Shown here: piece after piece, positions 33,230-41,482 of the stretch | Numbering within the stretch: the first letter of the stretch is position 1 | Layout: each line of letters opens with the position of its first letter | Assembly: GCA_963724385.1 (NCBI GenBank) | Contig: CAVRUJ010000002.1 | Span: forward strand, 1,178,001-1,242,000 | DNA from: DASXQK01 sp963724385 | Lineage (GTDB): Bacteria; Pseudomonadota; Alphaproteobacteria; Dongiales; Dongiaceae | Length of the DNA: 64,000 bases | Direction of reading: 5' to 3' | Position numbers and translations under genes: made by a program | The notes under the pieces: model-generated | What the model saw: the letters and a program-made list of their open reading frames with translations, nothing else | What the model was told of the DNA's origin: nothing | Databases searched by the model: none

Positions 33230-34007
33230 GGGCGGCACGTCTCCCAGCGCCCCGAAGCCCGGGTCGGGCGAACGCATCGCCAAGCGGATCGCGCGGGCTG
33301 GACTTTGTTCGCGGCGCGAGGCGGAGGCCTGGATCGCCGCCGGCCGCGTCATCGTCGACGGCAAGAAGCTCGCCAGCCCCGCCCTGGTCGTCGGCCCAAC
33401 GGCCAGGATCCTGGTGGACGGCAAGCCCCTGCCTGCGGCCGAGCCCGCCCGACTGTTCCGATTGCACAAGCCCCGAGGCCTGGTGACCGCGACCAAGGAT
33501 CCCCAAGGGCGACCTTCGATCTACGACATGCTACCTCAGGATCTGCCGCGCCTCATGCCCGTGGGCCAGATCGATCCTGAGGCCGAGGGGCTGCTGCTGC
33601 TGACCAACGACGGCGAACTGAAGCGCCGGCTCGAATTGCCGAGCACGGGCTGGCTGCGGCGCTATCGGGCGCGCGTCAATGGCCGGGTAGACCCGGCGCG
33701 GCTGCTGGACCTCGCCAAGGGTGCGCGCATCGACGGCGTCGACTACGGCCCGATCCGCGCCGCCCTCGACCGGCAGCAAGGCGAGAACGCCTGGCTCAGC
33801 ATCAGCCTGGCCGAGGGCCGGAACCGCGACGTGCGCCGCGTCTGCGAGCACCTGGGCTGGAGGGTCAATCGCCTGATCTGCATCGCCTATGGGCCTTTCC
33901 AGCTAGGCCATCTGGCCAAGCGCGCGATCGAGGAGGTGCCGCCCAAGGTGCTGCGCGAGCAACTCGGCCTGAAGGCGAGCCGTGAGAATCGTCGCCGGCA
34001 GGCTTAA
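33204..34007 (+). CDS. rluB: Pseudouridine synthase, RluB/RsuA family
   Basis: A 267-residue rRNA pseudouridine synthase. The S4 RNA-binding domain is residues 24-75 (ERIAKRIARAGLCSRREAEAWI) and the catalytic Asp is D124 in PVGQIDPEAEGLLLLTNDG. GRNRDVRRVCEHLGWRVNRLICIAYGPF is the C-terminal signature. The family's usual GRLD is GQID here, still with the Asp. RluB, RsuA and RluE-type members are hard to separate by eye; RluB is most likely by length. It overlaps rsmD by 26 bases. Confidence 0.88.
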   Translation: MPSSPPPAEGGTSPSAPKPGSGERIAKRIARAGLCSRREAEAWIAAGRVIVDGKKLASPALVVGPTARILVDGKPLPAAEPARLFRLHKPRGLVTATKDPQGRPSIYDMLPQDLPRLMPVGQIDPEAEGLLLLTNDGELKRRLELPSTGWLRRYRARVNGRVDPARLLDLAKGARIDGVDYGPIRAALDRQQGENAWLSISLAEGRNRDVRRVCEHLGWRVNRLICIAYGPFQLGHLAKRAIEEVPPKVLREQLGLKASRENRRRQA

Positions 34008-34560
34008 GGGCCGGAAGCTCGAAGTGCCCGAAGGCCGGGACATCCGCCCGACCGCCGACCGCACCCGCCAGGCCCTGTTCGATGTTCTCGAGCATGGCCG
34101 GCTCGTCGAAGGCGGGGGCTCGGCGGTGATCGATGCCGTCGTGCTGGATGCCTTCTGCGGCAGCGGCGCGCTGGGATTGGAGGCGCTTTCCCGCGGCGCC
34201 GCCGAGGCCGTGTTCATGGACGCCAGCCGCGCCGCCCTCGATTGCGCCCGGGCCAATGCCAGGCATCTGGGCGTGCAGGCGAGCTTCATCCTCGCCAATG
34301 TCGCCAATCCGCCGCGCGCCCAGAAGCCCGCGACCCTGGTCTTCCTCGATCCACCTTATGGCAGCGGACTGGTAGGCCCGGCCCTGGCGGCTCTATCGAA
34401 TGCCGGCTGGCTCGCCGGAAATGCCATCGTGAGCCTGGAAATGCCGGGCGCGGAGCTGGCCCGCTTCGAAGTCCCGCCCGGTTTCGAGCGGCTGGACGAG
34501 CGGCGTTACGGCAAGGCGCGGATCCTGCTGCTGCGCTCAGTTGACGCGCCGGCCACCTGA
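33982..34560 (+). CDS. rsmD: 16S rRNA (guanine966-N2)-methyltransferase
   Basis: RsmD, 192 residues, methylates G966 of 16S rRNA. It starts at GTG 33982 with MRIVAGRLKGRKLEVPEG. IRPTADRTRQALFDVLEHG, the SAM motif VLDAFCGSGALGLEALSRGA and the catalytic DPPY (123-126, FLDPPYGSG) are all present. The overlap with the upstream synthase gene suggests coupled rRNA-modification genes. Confidence 0.95.
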   Translation: MRIVAGRLKGRKLEVPEGRDIRPTADRTRQALFDVLEHGRLVEGGGSAVIDAVVLDAFCGSGALGLEALSRGAAEAVFMDASRAALDCARANARHLGVQASFILANVANPPRAQKPATLVFLDPPYGSGLVGPALAALSNAGWLAGNAIVSLEMPGAELARFEVPPGFERLDERRYGKARILLLRSVDAPAT

Positions 34561-34642
34561 TGACAATCCGCCGCCGCAGAGGATAGTCTCGTGCCGACAG
34601 CGGCAAACTGAGGCGGGTTTCTCGAAAGGCCGACCCGGTCGC

Positions 34643-35077
34643 ATGACCAAATCTCGCGCAACGATCGGAAAGATGGGCCACGGCTGGCGGGCGCTCCGCT
34701 TGCGCCGAGCGGTCGCGCAATTGGGCGTGCTGGCCCTGCTGATCCAACTCGCGGCGGGGATGATCCCCATGCCGCTTGCGGCTGGCGACAGCGTTGCGCA
34801 GACCGCGAGCGCCGATCTCTGCCTGGCGCCGGACTCTCCCCTCGCCCATCACTACAGCCCGGCCGATGGCGCCAAGGGCAAGGTCCAGGATCCTGCCCAT
34901 GATTGCCAGATTTGCCTGACCCTCCAGCTGGCCGGGCATTTCCTGCCGGCTGTGCCGGTTGCCGTCGTCCCCCAGGGACAAGATTTCGTATCGCTGCTCC
35001 GGCCCGGCAGGAGCTGGAGCCCCGCCCTCGCCCGCCACTCCCCCGCCGCGCCCAGAGCGCCGCCCGCAATCGCCTGA
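34643..35077 (+). CDS. DUF2946 family protein, probable copper-linked
   Basis: A 144-residue secreted or membrane-anchored protein. Residues 24-47 form a hydrophobic segment (VAQLGVLALLIQLAAGMIPM). The family's metal-like motif H86-D-C88-x-I-C91 (HDCQICLTLQLAGHF) with H99 follows, plus C60. The tail APRAPPAIA resembles the ARGPP ending of the family. DUF2946 genes often sit with copper genes, as here. The start at 34643 gives the shortest form with an intact membrane segment. Confidence 0.82.
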   Translation: MTKSRATIGKMGHGWRALRLRRAVAQLGVLALLIQLAAGMIPMPLAAGDSVAQTASADLCLAPDSPLAHHYSPADGAKGKVQDPAHDCQICLTLQLAGHFLPAVPVAVVPQGQDFVSLLRPGRSWSPALARHSPAAPRAPPAIA

Positions 35078-35185
35078 GCCGCAATCGACCGGCCGCGGCT
35101 GGCGCGCCCCGATCGAGATCGATCGAGAGGGGGTGCCGGTCCGCTGCCGTCCGGACTCGGACCCTTGCCCAGGAGAATTGCGTCC

Positions 35186-35713
35186 ATGACCAAGCTCACA
35201 ATCGCCGCCATAGCGGCCGGCATTTTCCTAACCGCGCTGCCGGCCTTCGCCCATGTCACCCTCGAGACCGCAGAATCCCCCGCCGGCGGATTCTACAAGG
35301 CAGTCTTGCGCGTGCCCCATGGTTGCGCCGGTTCGCCCACCATCGGCCTTCGGGTGCAGATCCCTGAAGGCGTGATCGAGGCCAGGCCCATGCCCAAGCC
35401 CGGCTGGACCATCACCATGAAGGTGAAACCTCTCGACCCGCCATACGTCGATGACGGGCTCAAGATCACCACGGCCGTCAGCGAGATCGATTGGTCGGAT
35501 GGGAAGCTGCCGGACGATTACTACGACGAGTTCGTCTTCCGCGCGCGCCTGCCCTCGCGGCCGGGGACCATGCTCTATTTCCCGGTGATCCAGATTTGCG
35601 CCAGCGGCGACGAGCACTGGATCCAGATCCCGGCCGAAGGCAAGACCGCCGACGACTATGACAATCCTGCGCCGGGTGTGAAGCTCACCAGCGCACCGCC
35701 GGAGAACGACTAG
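35186..35713 (+). CDS. YcnI/DUF1775 periplasmic copper-binding protein
   Basis: A 175-residue protein with a Sec signal peptide (residues 1-22) whose predicted mature N-terminus is H23-VTLE27. In YcnI the N-terminal His, this Glu and a Trp bind Cu(II); a Trp is present in GDEHWIQIP near residue 154. Other family segments are YKAVLRVPHGCAGSPTIGLRVQIPEGV. The ATG at 35186 is preceded by AGGAGAATTGCG. It lies between the DUF2946 and CopC-CopD genes and starts four bases before the latter's spacing region, so cotranscription is likely. Confidence 0.9.
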   Translation: MTKLTIAAIAAGIFLTALPAFAHVTLETAESPAGGFYKAVLRVPHGCAGSPTIGLRVQIPEGVIEARPMPKPGWTITMKVKPLDPPYVDDGLKITTAVSEIDWSDGKLPDDYYDEFVFRARLPSRPGTMLYFPVIQICASGDEHWIQIPAEGKTADDYDNPAPGVKLTSAPPEND

Positions 35714-35717
35714 GGCG

Positions 35718-37355
35718 ATGGCCATCCGCCGCGTCCTGCTGATCGCGTTCCTCGCCCTGCTCTTCGGCGGGGCGAGGAACGCCTTCGCCCACGCAGTGTT
35801 GATCTCCGCTTCGCCGGAAGACGGCGCGATCCTTGCCACTGCACCGAGCGAGGTAAGGCTCGTCTTCAATGAGCCCATCAGCCCCATCGCCGTGCAGGTC
35901 CTGGACCGCAACGGCCACTCGCTCCTCGGTGCCCAGGATGTTCGCGTCGCCGACGCCGAGATTCTGATCCGCCTGCCGGCGCGTATGAGCGACGGGATCT
36001 ATCTCGTCAGCTACCGGATCGTCTCTCTCAATTCACACGTTGTCGGCGGCTCCATAGAATTCACGGTCGGCGCGGCCGGCGCCGCCGGATCCGCGCCCGT
36101 GTCGCCGGCTGTGGCGATCCCGGCCGATAAGGGCTGGCGCCTTGCTTTCTATCTCGACGAGTTGCTGTTCTATGGTGCCAGCTTCGCGGCCCTGGGCGGG
36201 ATGCTGTTCCGCCTGTTGCTCATGGGCGATGCGCCGGTGATAGAGCGACCGGTAAGGCGCCAGATCGAAATGGCAACCCTCCTCGGAGTCCCGGCGGCAT
36301 TGCTTGGCATCGGGCTCGACGGGGCGTTGTTCCGCGCCGGGCCATTGTCGACGCTGTTCGAAGCCGAAACCTGGAACCTCGGGTTCCATTCCAGCTTCGG
36401 CGCCAGCGCGCTCTTCCTTGCCGGCGGCCCTGCTCTCCTGGGAATCGCCGCCCGCCTCGAAAGCCATTGGGCGGAGTGGATAGCCGGCCTCGGCATCGCC
36501 GCGGCGGTGGCAGCCTTTGCCCTCACCGGCCACGCGGCGACGGCTCCGCCGCGCTGGCTGACTGCGCCCTCGATCGGCGTCCATGTGCTCACGGTGGGAT
36601 TCTGGGCGGGGTCCCTGCCGCCACTGCTCCTGGCGCTGAAGCGCGGGGACCGGCGGCTCGCGGCCAGCCTCCTGTTTGCATTCTCCCGTTGGGGTGTGCC
36701 GGCCGTGAGCCTGCTTCTGGCCAGCGGGATCGCGCTTGCGACCGTGCAGCTCGGCGGTTTCTCGGCTTTCTTTGCCACCAACTACGGCCTCGTGCTGCTC
36801 GGCAAGCTCCTCGCAGTGGCCATGCTTGTTTCGCTCGCCCTCGTGAACCGGCTGCGCCTCACCCCGGCCCTTGCCCTGGGCAAGCCCGGTGCGGCCGTGG
36901 CACTCAGGTACTCGATCCGGTTGGAACTTCTCCTCTTCGCCATCATCGTCCTGCTGGCGCTTGAACTGGGGAACCTGGTCCCGCCCCGCAGCCTGAATGA
37001 AGCGGCTGAAGCGAAACGAACGGCAAATGTGGGCGCGCCCTCGGCCATCATGAGCGCGGGCGACTATACCGCCATCATCACCGTGACGCCGGCGCGGGCC
37101 GGATTCAACCTGACCCGGATCTGGTTCCTTGGGCCCGACCGCAGGCTCTTCGATCCCCAATCGGTTGAGCTCAGCCTCGCCGAGCCGGCCGACCATATCG
37201 AGCCGATCCGCCGTCAGCCGTTGCGCGTGGCGAGCGGCATCTACCGGCTCATGGGCGCCGAGATCTCGCTTCCGGGGACATGGCAATTCCGCCTGGACGC
37301 CCGGATCAGCGATTTCGAGGAGCGGAGTTTCTCGGCCGAGATCGAAATCAGGTAG
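35718..37355 (+). CDS. CopC-CopD fusion copper transport protein
   Basis: A 545-residue fusion. Residues 1-24 are a signal peptide, and the CopC domain follows with mature His25 (AHAVLISASPEDGAIL, VRLVFNEPISPIAVQV). Residues about 140-430 hold roughly eight membrane helices of the CopD type. Residues 450-545 form a beta-rich periplasmic tail (YTAIITVTPARAGFNLTRIWFLGP). The usual D-x-H Cu(II) pair of CopC is N105-S-H107 here, so one ligand is changed. It probably moves copper across the inner membrane, fed by the YcnI and DUF2946 proteins. It converges with an MFS gene and overlaps it by eight bases. Confidence 0.88.
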   Translation: MAIRRVLLIAFLALLFGGARNAFAHAVLISASPEDGAILATAPSEVRLVFNEPISPIAVQVLDRNGHSLLGAQDVRVADAEILIRLPARMSDGIYLVSYRIVSLNSHVVGGSIEFTVGAAGAAGSAPVSPAVAIPADKGWRLAFYLDELLFYGASFAALGGMLFRLLLMGDAPVIERPVRRQIEMATLLGVPAALLGIGLDGALFRAGPLSTLFEAETWNLGFHSSFGASALFLAGGPALLGIAARLESHWAEWIAGLGIAAAVAAFALTGHAATAPPRWLTAPSIGVHVLTVGFWAGSLPPLLLALKRGDRRLAASLLFAFSRWGVPAVSLLLASGIALATVQLGGFSAFFATNYGLVLLGKLLAVAMLVSLALVNRLRLTPALALGKPGAAVALRYSIRLELLLFAIIVLLALELGNLVPPRSLNEAAEAKRTANVGAPSAIMSAGDYTAIITVTPARAGFNLTRIWFLGPDRRLFDPQSVELSLAEPADHIEPIRRQPLRVASGIYRLMGAEISLPGTWQFRLDARISDFEERSFSAEIEIR

Positions 37356-38556
37356 CGCGTCGCCGGAGGAGAAGCCCGAGCGCGGCGAGCCCGAGCGCCG
37401 CCGCGGCCGCGCCGGTAAGAAAGCTGGCCGGAGCGCCGGCCAAATCCCAGATCGCGCCGGCGGCCCAGCTTCCCGCGAGGACGGCCACGCCCGAGACGAG
37501 GTTGAACACGCCGAAGGCGGTGCCGGCCAGATCCTTGGGCGCGGCGTCCGCCACCAGGGCCGACATGGCGCCCTGGATCAAGCCGTTCTGCAGTCCCCAC
37601 AGCATGGCGCCGGCGAAGACCAGGGCGGGGCTCTGGGCGAGCGCCAGCAGAATCTGGGCGGCGACCAGCACGACAGTGCCGGCGAAGAGCAGCGGGGTGC
37701 GGCCGATGCGGTCGGCGAGCCGGCCAGCCGGGGCTGCGACCGGCGCATAGACAAGGTTCATCGCCGCCATCACCAGGGGCACCCAGGCATTGGCGAGGCC
37801 GAGGCCCGACGCCCGCAGCAGCAGCAGGGATTCGCTGAAGCGCGGCAGGAGGAGCAACAGGATCGCGCCGATGAGCAGCCAGAACCGACTGCCCAGTCTC
37901 GCAAGCTCGCTCGGCCGCAACGGAAACGGCCGGCGCTCCGCGGACTGTTTCAGCGCCGGCTCGGGCACGCCGAGGGCGAGCGTCAGCACCGAGAACAGCG
38001 CCGGGATGCAGGCGAACCAGAAGACGTGACGGAAATTGCCGGCCAAGAGCCACATCAGGGCAAAGGCCGAGAGCGGCGCTCCCAGCGCGCCCAGGGTGTC
38101 GAGGGCCTGGCGAAGCCCATAGGCAGCGCCCCGGGATTCCGGCGGCACGATGTCGGCGATCAGCGCGTCGCGAGGCGCGTCGCGCACGCCCTTGCCGATC
38201 CGGTCGAGGAACCGCGCCATGAAGATGGTGCCGAGCCCCTGGGCAAGGGGAAAGAATGGCTTGGAGAGCGCCGCGAGGCCGTAGCCCGCCAGCGCCAAGG
38301 CCTTGCGCTTTCCCAACTGATCGCTCAGCGCGCCGGAGAGGATCTTGGTGAAGGACGCCGTCGCCTCCGCCAGGCCGTCGATGAGCCCGACGACGGCGAT
38401 GGGCGCCCCCAGTACCGAAACCATGAACAAGGGCAACAGGCTCTGGATCAGCTCCGTGCTCATGTCCATGAACAGGGACGTCAGCCCCAGCATCCAGATG
38501 GCGCGGGGAACCGGCGCGCGCCGCATCGGTTCCGGGCTCGTCCCGCTTTCGCTCAC
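37348..38556 (-). CDS. MFS transporter
   Basis: A 402-residue major facilitator with about 12 hydrophobic helices. Motif-A-like loops are LSDQLGKRKALALAGYGL and ADRIGRTPLLFAGTV. DRIGKGVRDAPRDALIADIVP is typical of a drug/sugar-like exporter branch found widely in bacteria. The GTG at 38556 overlaps the mutL stop (GTGA), so it is taken as start; ATG 38526 is an alternative. Substrate is unknown. A copper link with the convergent cassette is not supported. Confidence 0.85.
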   Translation of the reverse strand: MSESGTSPEPMRRAPVPRAIWMLGLTSLFMDMSTELIQSLLPLFMVSVLGAPIAVVGLIDGLAEATASFTKILSGALSDQLGKRKALALAGYGLAALSKPFFPLAQGLGTIFMARFLDRIGKGVRDAPRDALIADIVPPESRGAAYGLRQALDTLGALGAPLSAFALMWLLAGNFRHVFWFACIPALFSVLTLALGVPEPALKQSAERRPFPLRPSELARLGSRFWLLIGAILLLLLPRFSESLLLLRASGLGLANAWVPLVMAAMNLVYAPVAAPAGRLADRIGRTPLLFAGTVVLVAAQILLALAQSPALVFAGAMLWGLQNGLIQGAMSALVADAAPKDLAGTAFGVFNLVSGVAVLAGSWAAGAIWDLAGAPASFLTGAAAAALGLAALGLLLRRRAT

Positions 38557-40364
38557 CGCCGGCCGAACAACCGCTCGATATCGGCGAGCTTCAGCTCGAC
38601 ATAGGTGGGACGGCCGTGGTTGCACTGGCCGGAATGGGGCGTCGCCTCCATTTGGCGCAGCAGCGCGTCCATCTCGGCGACGCTCAAGCGCCGGCCCGCG
38701 CGCACGCTGCCGTGACAGGCCAGAGTGCCGCAGACATCCTCCAGCTTTTCCTTGAGCGAGAGGGCGCCGCCGAATTCGGCGATCTCGTCCGCGAGGTCGC
38801 ACACGAGGCCTTTCACGTCCACCTCGCCCAGGAGCGCCGGCACCTCGCGCACGACCACCGCGCCCTGGCCGAAAGCCTCCAGCACCAGGCCGAGCTCGGC
38901 CAGCTCGCCGGCCCGGCCGGCCAGGCGTTCGGCTGCGGCGGGTTCGAGCTCCACCACCTGCGGGATCAGCAATCCCTGCCGCTTGACGCCATTGGCGGCG
39001 ATGGCCTGCTTCATGCGCTCGTAGACCAGGCGTTCATGGGCCGCATGCTGGTCGACGATGACGATGCCCTCCGCCGTCTGGGCAACGATATAGGTCTCAT
39101 GCAGCTGAGCCCGGGCGGCGCCCAAGGGATAGGCCGGCGCCGGCTCACCCGCGCCCGGCGCCTCGGTTGCCGGGGCTTCGGTCGTCGGGGCTTGGGGCCG
39201 CTCGAAACCTTGCAAAGGGGCATAGACCGCGGCGACGGCCTCGGCCACCACGCGCGGAAGCGTCGTTTGCCCCCTGCCCCAGCCCGGCCGACCCGCCGGC
39301 GCTGCGCCGGGGCGGAAACTTCCCAGCGCAGCCGCCGCCACCGTGGTCGAGGCCCGATGCCCGGCACCGGCCAGCGCATGGCGTGCGGCGCCGACGATGA
39401 GGCCGCGCACCAGGCCGGGATCGCGGAAGCGCACCTCCGCCTTGGCCGGATGGACGTTCACGTCAACGTCCTCGGGCGCGATCTCGAGAAACAGCGCGAC
39501 CAGGGGATGCCGGTCACGGGCGAGGAAATCCTGATAGGCCCCGCGCACCGCGCCTTGCAGCAGGCGGTCGCGCACGGGCCGGCCGTTGACGAACAGGAAC
39601 TGTTGGGCCGAGGTGGCCTTGTTGAGGGTCGGAAGGCCGATGAAGCCGGTGAGCCTCACGCCCTCCCGTTCGGCGGCGATGGCGAGCGCGTTGTCGGCGA
39701 ACTCGCGGCCCATTACGGCGGCGAGGCGCTGCAAGCGCGCCGCGTCGTCACCAAGGAGCCCGGGCTCGGCTGCATAGCGCAGCAGCACGCGCTCGCCGTC
39801 GGCGAGGCTGAAGGCGATCTCGGGATGAGCCATGGCCAAGCGCTGGAAGGCGTCCTCGGCGTGGCCGAGCTCGCTGCGCATGGACTTCAAGAACTTGAGC
39901 CGGGCCGGCGTGGCATAGAAGAGGTCGGCGAGCTCAACCCGCGTGCCCATGCCGAGCGCCGCCGGCTCGGGCCTGCCCTTGGCGCCGCCATCGACGGTGA
40001 TGCGCCAGGCGCTGTCGGCACCCCGCCGCCGGCTGACGATAGCGAGCCGGCCCACGGCGCCGATGGAAGGCAGGGCCTCGCCCCGGAAGCCCAGGGTGGC
40101 GATGTGGGTCAGGTCGTCGCCGGCGAGTTTCGAGGTCGCATGGCGCTCGACGGCGAGGGAAAGTTCTTCCGCCGACATCCCGATCCCGTCATCGACGACC
40201 TGGATCAGGCTCCGCCCGCCGTCCTTCAGCACCACGTCGATGCGCCGGGCGCCCGCGTCGATGGCGTTCTCCACCAGCTCCTTCACCGCCGACGCCGGCC
40301 GTTCCACGACTTCGCCGGCGGCGATGCGGTTGACGATCTCGGGCGGCAGCAGGCGGATGGCCAT
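38553..40364 (-). CDS. mutL: DNA mismatch repair protein MutL
   Basis: MutL, 603 residues. The GHKL ATPase motifs are ELVENAIDAGA, DDGIGM and GFRGEALPSIG. The C-terminal endonuclease motif DQHAAHERLVYE and ACHGS are present, so this MutL should nick DNA, as expected where MutH is absent. CNHGRPT replaces the more usual CPHGRP. The start at 40364 gives MAIRLLPPEIVNRIAAGEVVERP. The gene overlaps the MFS gene by four bases. Confidence 0.96.
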   Translation of the reverse strand: MAIRLLPPEIVNRIAAGEVVERPASAVKELVENAIDAGARRIDVVLKDGGRSLIQVVDDGIGMSAEELSLAVERHATSKLAGDDLTHIATLGFRGEALPSIGAVGRLAIVSRRRGADSAWRITVDGGAKGRPEPAALGMGTRVELADLFYATPARLKFLKSMRSELGHAEDAFQRLAMAHPEIAFSLADGERVLLRYAAEPGLLGDDAARLQRLAAVMGREFADNALAIAAEREGVRLTGFIGLPTLNKATSAQQFLFVNGRPVRDRLLQGAVRGAYQDFLARDRHPLVALFLEIAPEDVDVNVHPAKAEVRFRDPGLVRGLIVGAARHALAGAGHRASTTVAAAALGSFRPGAAPAGRPGWGRGQTTLPRVVAEAVAAVYAPLQGFERPQAPTTEAPATEAPGAGEPAPAYPLGAARAQLHETYIVAQTAEGIVIVDQHAAHERLVYERMKQAIAANGVKRQGLLIPQVVELEPAAAERLAGRAGELAELGLVLEAFGQGAVVVREVPALLGEVDVKGLVCDLADEIAEFGGALSLKEKLEDVCGTLACHGSVRAGRRLSVAEMDALLRQMEATPHSGQCNHGRPTYVELKLADIERLFGRR

Positions 40365-40422
40365 AAGGCGGGAAACTACCCCGAGTCGCCCTCGGGGTCC
40401 ACGCGAGCCGGCCGATCCTGGT

Positions 40423-40986
40423 CTAGTTGAAGATGCCTTCCAGCAGGGCCTTCTTCTTGGGCACGATGATGGGCGTCGGGCCGCCGGCGCTGGGCGGTTG
40501 GCCGAGTGCTGCATCCTGCTGCAGGCGTTGCTGCTCCTTCTGGGGATCGAGGACCGTGCCCGGCTGCGGCGTCGCGCGCCAGAAGGCCAGTGTGTCCACT
40601 AGGCTGCCGGCGGCTTCGCGCTCGGCCGCGGCGTCCTGATCCACGGTCTGGCGAATCTGGGGCTCCACCTTATCGGCGCCGGCCTGCGAAAGGATGGCAT
40701 GCTCGCCGGGCGAAGCGTTGCTGGCGTCTGCGGCGATAGTGCCGTTGCTGGAATTGGTGAGAAGCGTTGTTTCGGCCGTCGTCGAGGCCGAGAGCTCCTG
40801 CGGGCGCGGTTCGCCGGGCTGCGGGGGCACCAGGTCGTAGTTCGCCGGCATGCTGAGGGGCGCATGGGAAACCACCTGGAACTCGTCGGGCGGGTTCTTG
40901 CCCATGCCGAGCGCCTGGCGCGTCGCTGCGCAGCCGCTGACGCCGATGCCCACGGCCAGGATCAACGACAGGGTCCCATACCGCAT
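40423..40986 (-). CDS. DUF3035 family lipoprotein
   Basis: A 187-residue lipoprotein with lipobox cysteine C19 (VGIGVSGCAA). NPPDEFQVVSHAPLSMPANYDLVPPQPGEPRPQ is the DUF3035 hallmark, often called beta-barrel assembly complex protein BamF in alphaproteobacteria. The rest is Ser/Ala/Thr-rich and probably extended. It sits one base downstream of the lspA stop region on the same strand and is thus a natural substrate of the signal peptidase encoded beside it. Confidence 0.85.
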   Translation of the reverse strand: MRYGTLSLILAVGIGVSGCAATRQALGMGKNPPDEFQVVSHAPLSMPANYDLVPPQPGEPRPQELSASTTAETTLLTNSSNGTIAADASNASPGEHAILSQAGADKVEPQIRQTVDQDAAAEREAAGSLVDTLAFWRATPQPGTVLDPQKEQQRLQQDAALGQPPSAGGPTPIIVPKKKALLEGIFN

Positions 40987-40987
40987 C

Positions 40988-41482
40988 TCAAACCTCCGGA
41001 TGAGCGGCATTCTTACTCTTTCCGCCACCCTCGAACAACCCGTCGAAAACGAGCAGCACCACGCCGAGCGAGAGCGCCGAATCCGCCAGGTTGAAGGCGG
41101 GCCAATGATAGCCGGCAACATGGAAGTCGAGAAAGTCGAATACGGCGCCAAGCCGGATGCGGTCGATGACGTTGCCCAGCGCCCCGCCGATGACGAGGCC
41201 GAGCCCGATCGCCGGCGCCAGACGCTCCAGGCGGAACAGCCAGATGAGAAGCGCTGCGCTGATGGCGAGCGCGAGACCCGAAAGGAGGTAGGGCCCCGAC
41301 GGACCCTGGAGCGTCAGCAGGCTGAAGCCGACGCCCCTGTTCCAGGCGCTGACCAGGCTGAAAAATGGCGCCACGGCCACATCCCCGCCGGCAAGGTAGT
41401 CGCGCATCAGGGGCTTGCTCAGCTGGTCGAGCAGGATGACGGCGAGCGCGATGACGAGACCGGCGAGGCGCAGGGGCTTCAC
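40988..41482 (-). CDS. lspA: Lipoprotein signal peptidase
   Basis: LspA, 164 residues, removes signal peptides from prolipoproteins. Four membrane helices are evident. The two catalytic aspartates lie in GGALGNVIDRIRLG and WPAFNLADSALSLG. The GTG start at 41482 overlaps the ileS stop (GTGA), the usual ileS-lspA coupling. A short Glu/Gly/Lys tail follows the last helix. Confidence 0.95.
   Translation of the reverse strand: MKPLRLAGLVIALAVILLDQLSKPLMRDYLAGGDVAVAPFFSLVSAWNRGVGFSLLTLQGPSGPYLLSGLALAISAALLIWLFRLERLAPAIGLGLVIGGALGNVIDRIRLGAVFDFLDFHVAGYHWPAFNLADSALSLGVVLLVFDGLFEGGGKSKNAAHPEV

Noticed and set aside
37348..38556. MFS gene as part of the copper cassette
   Set aside because: It is on the opposite strand and coupled to mutL, with no metal-binding features.
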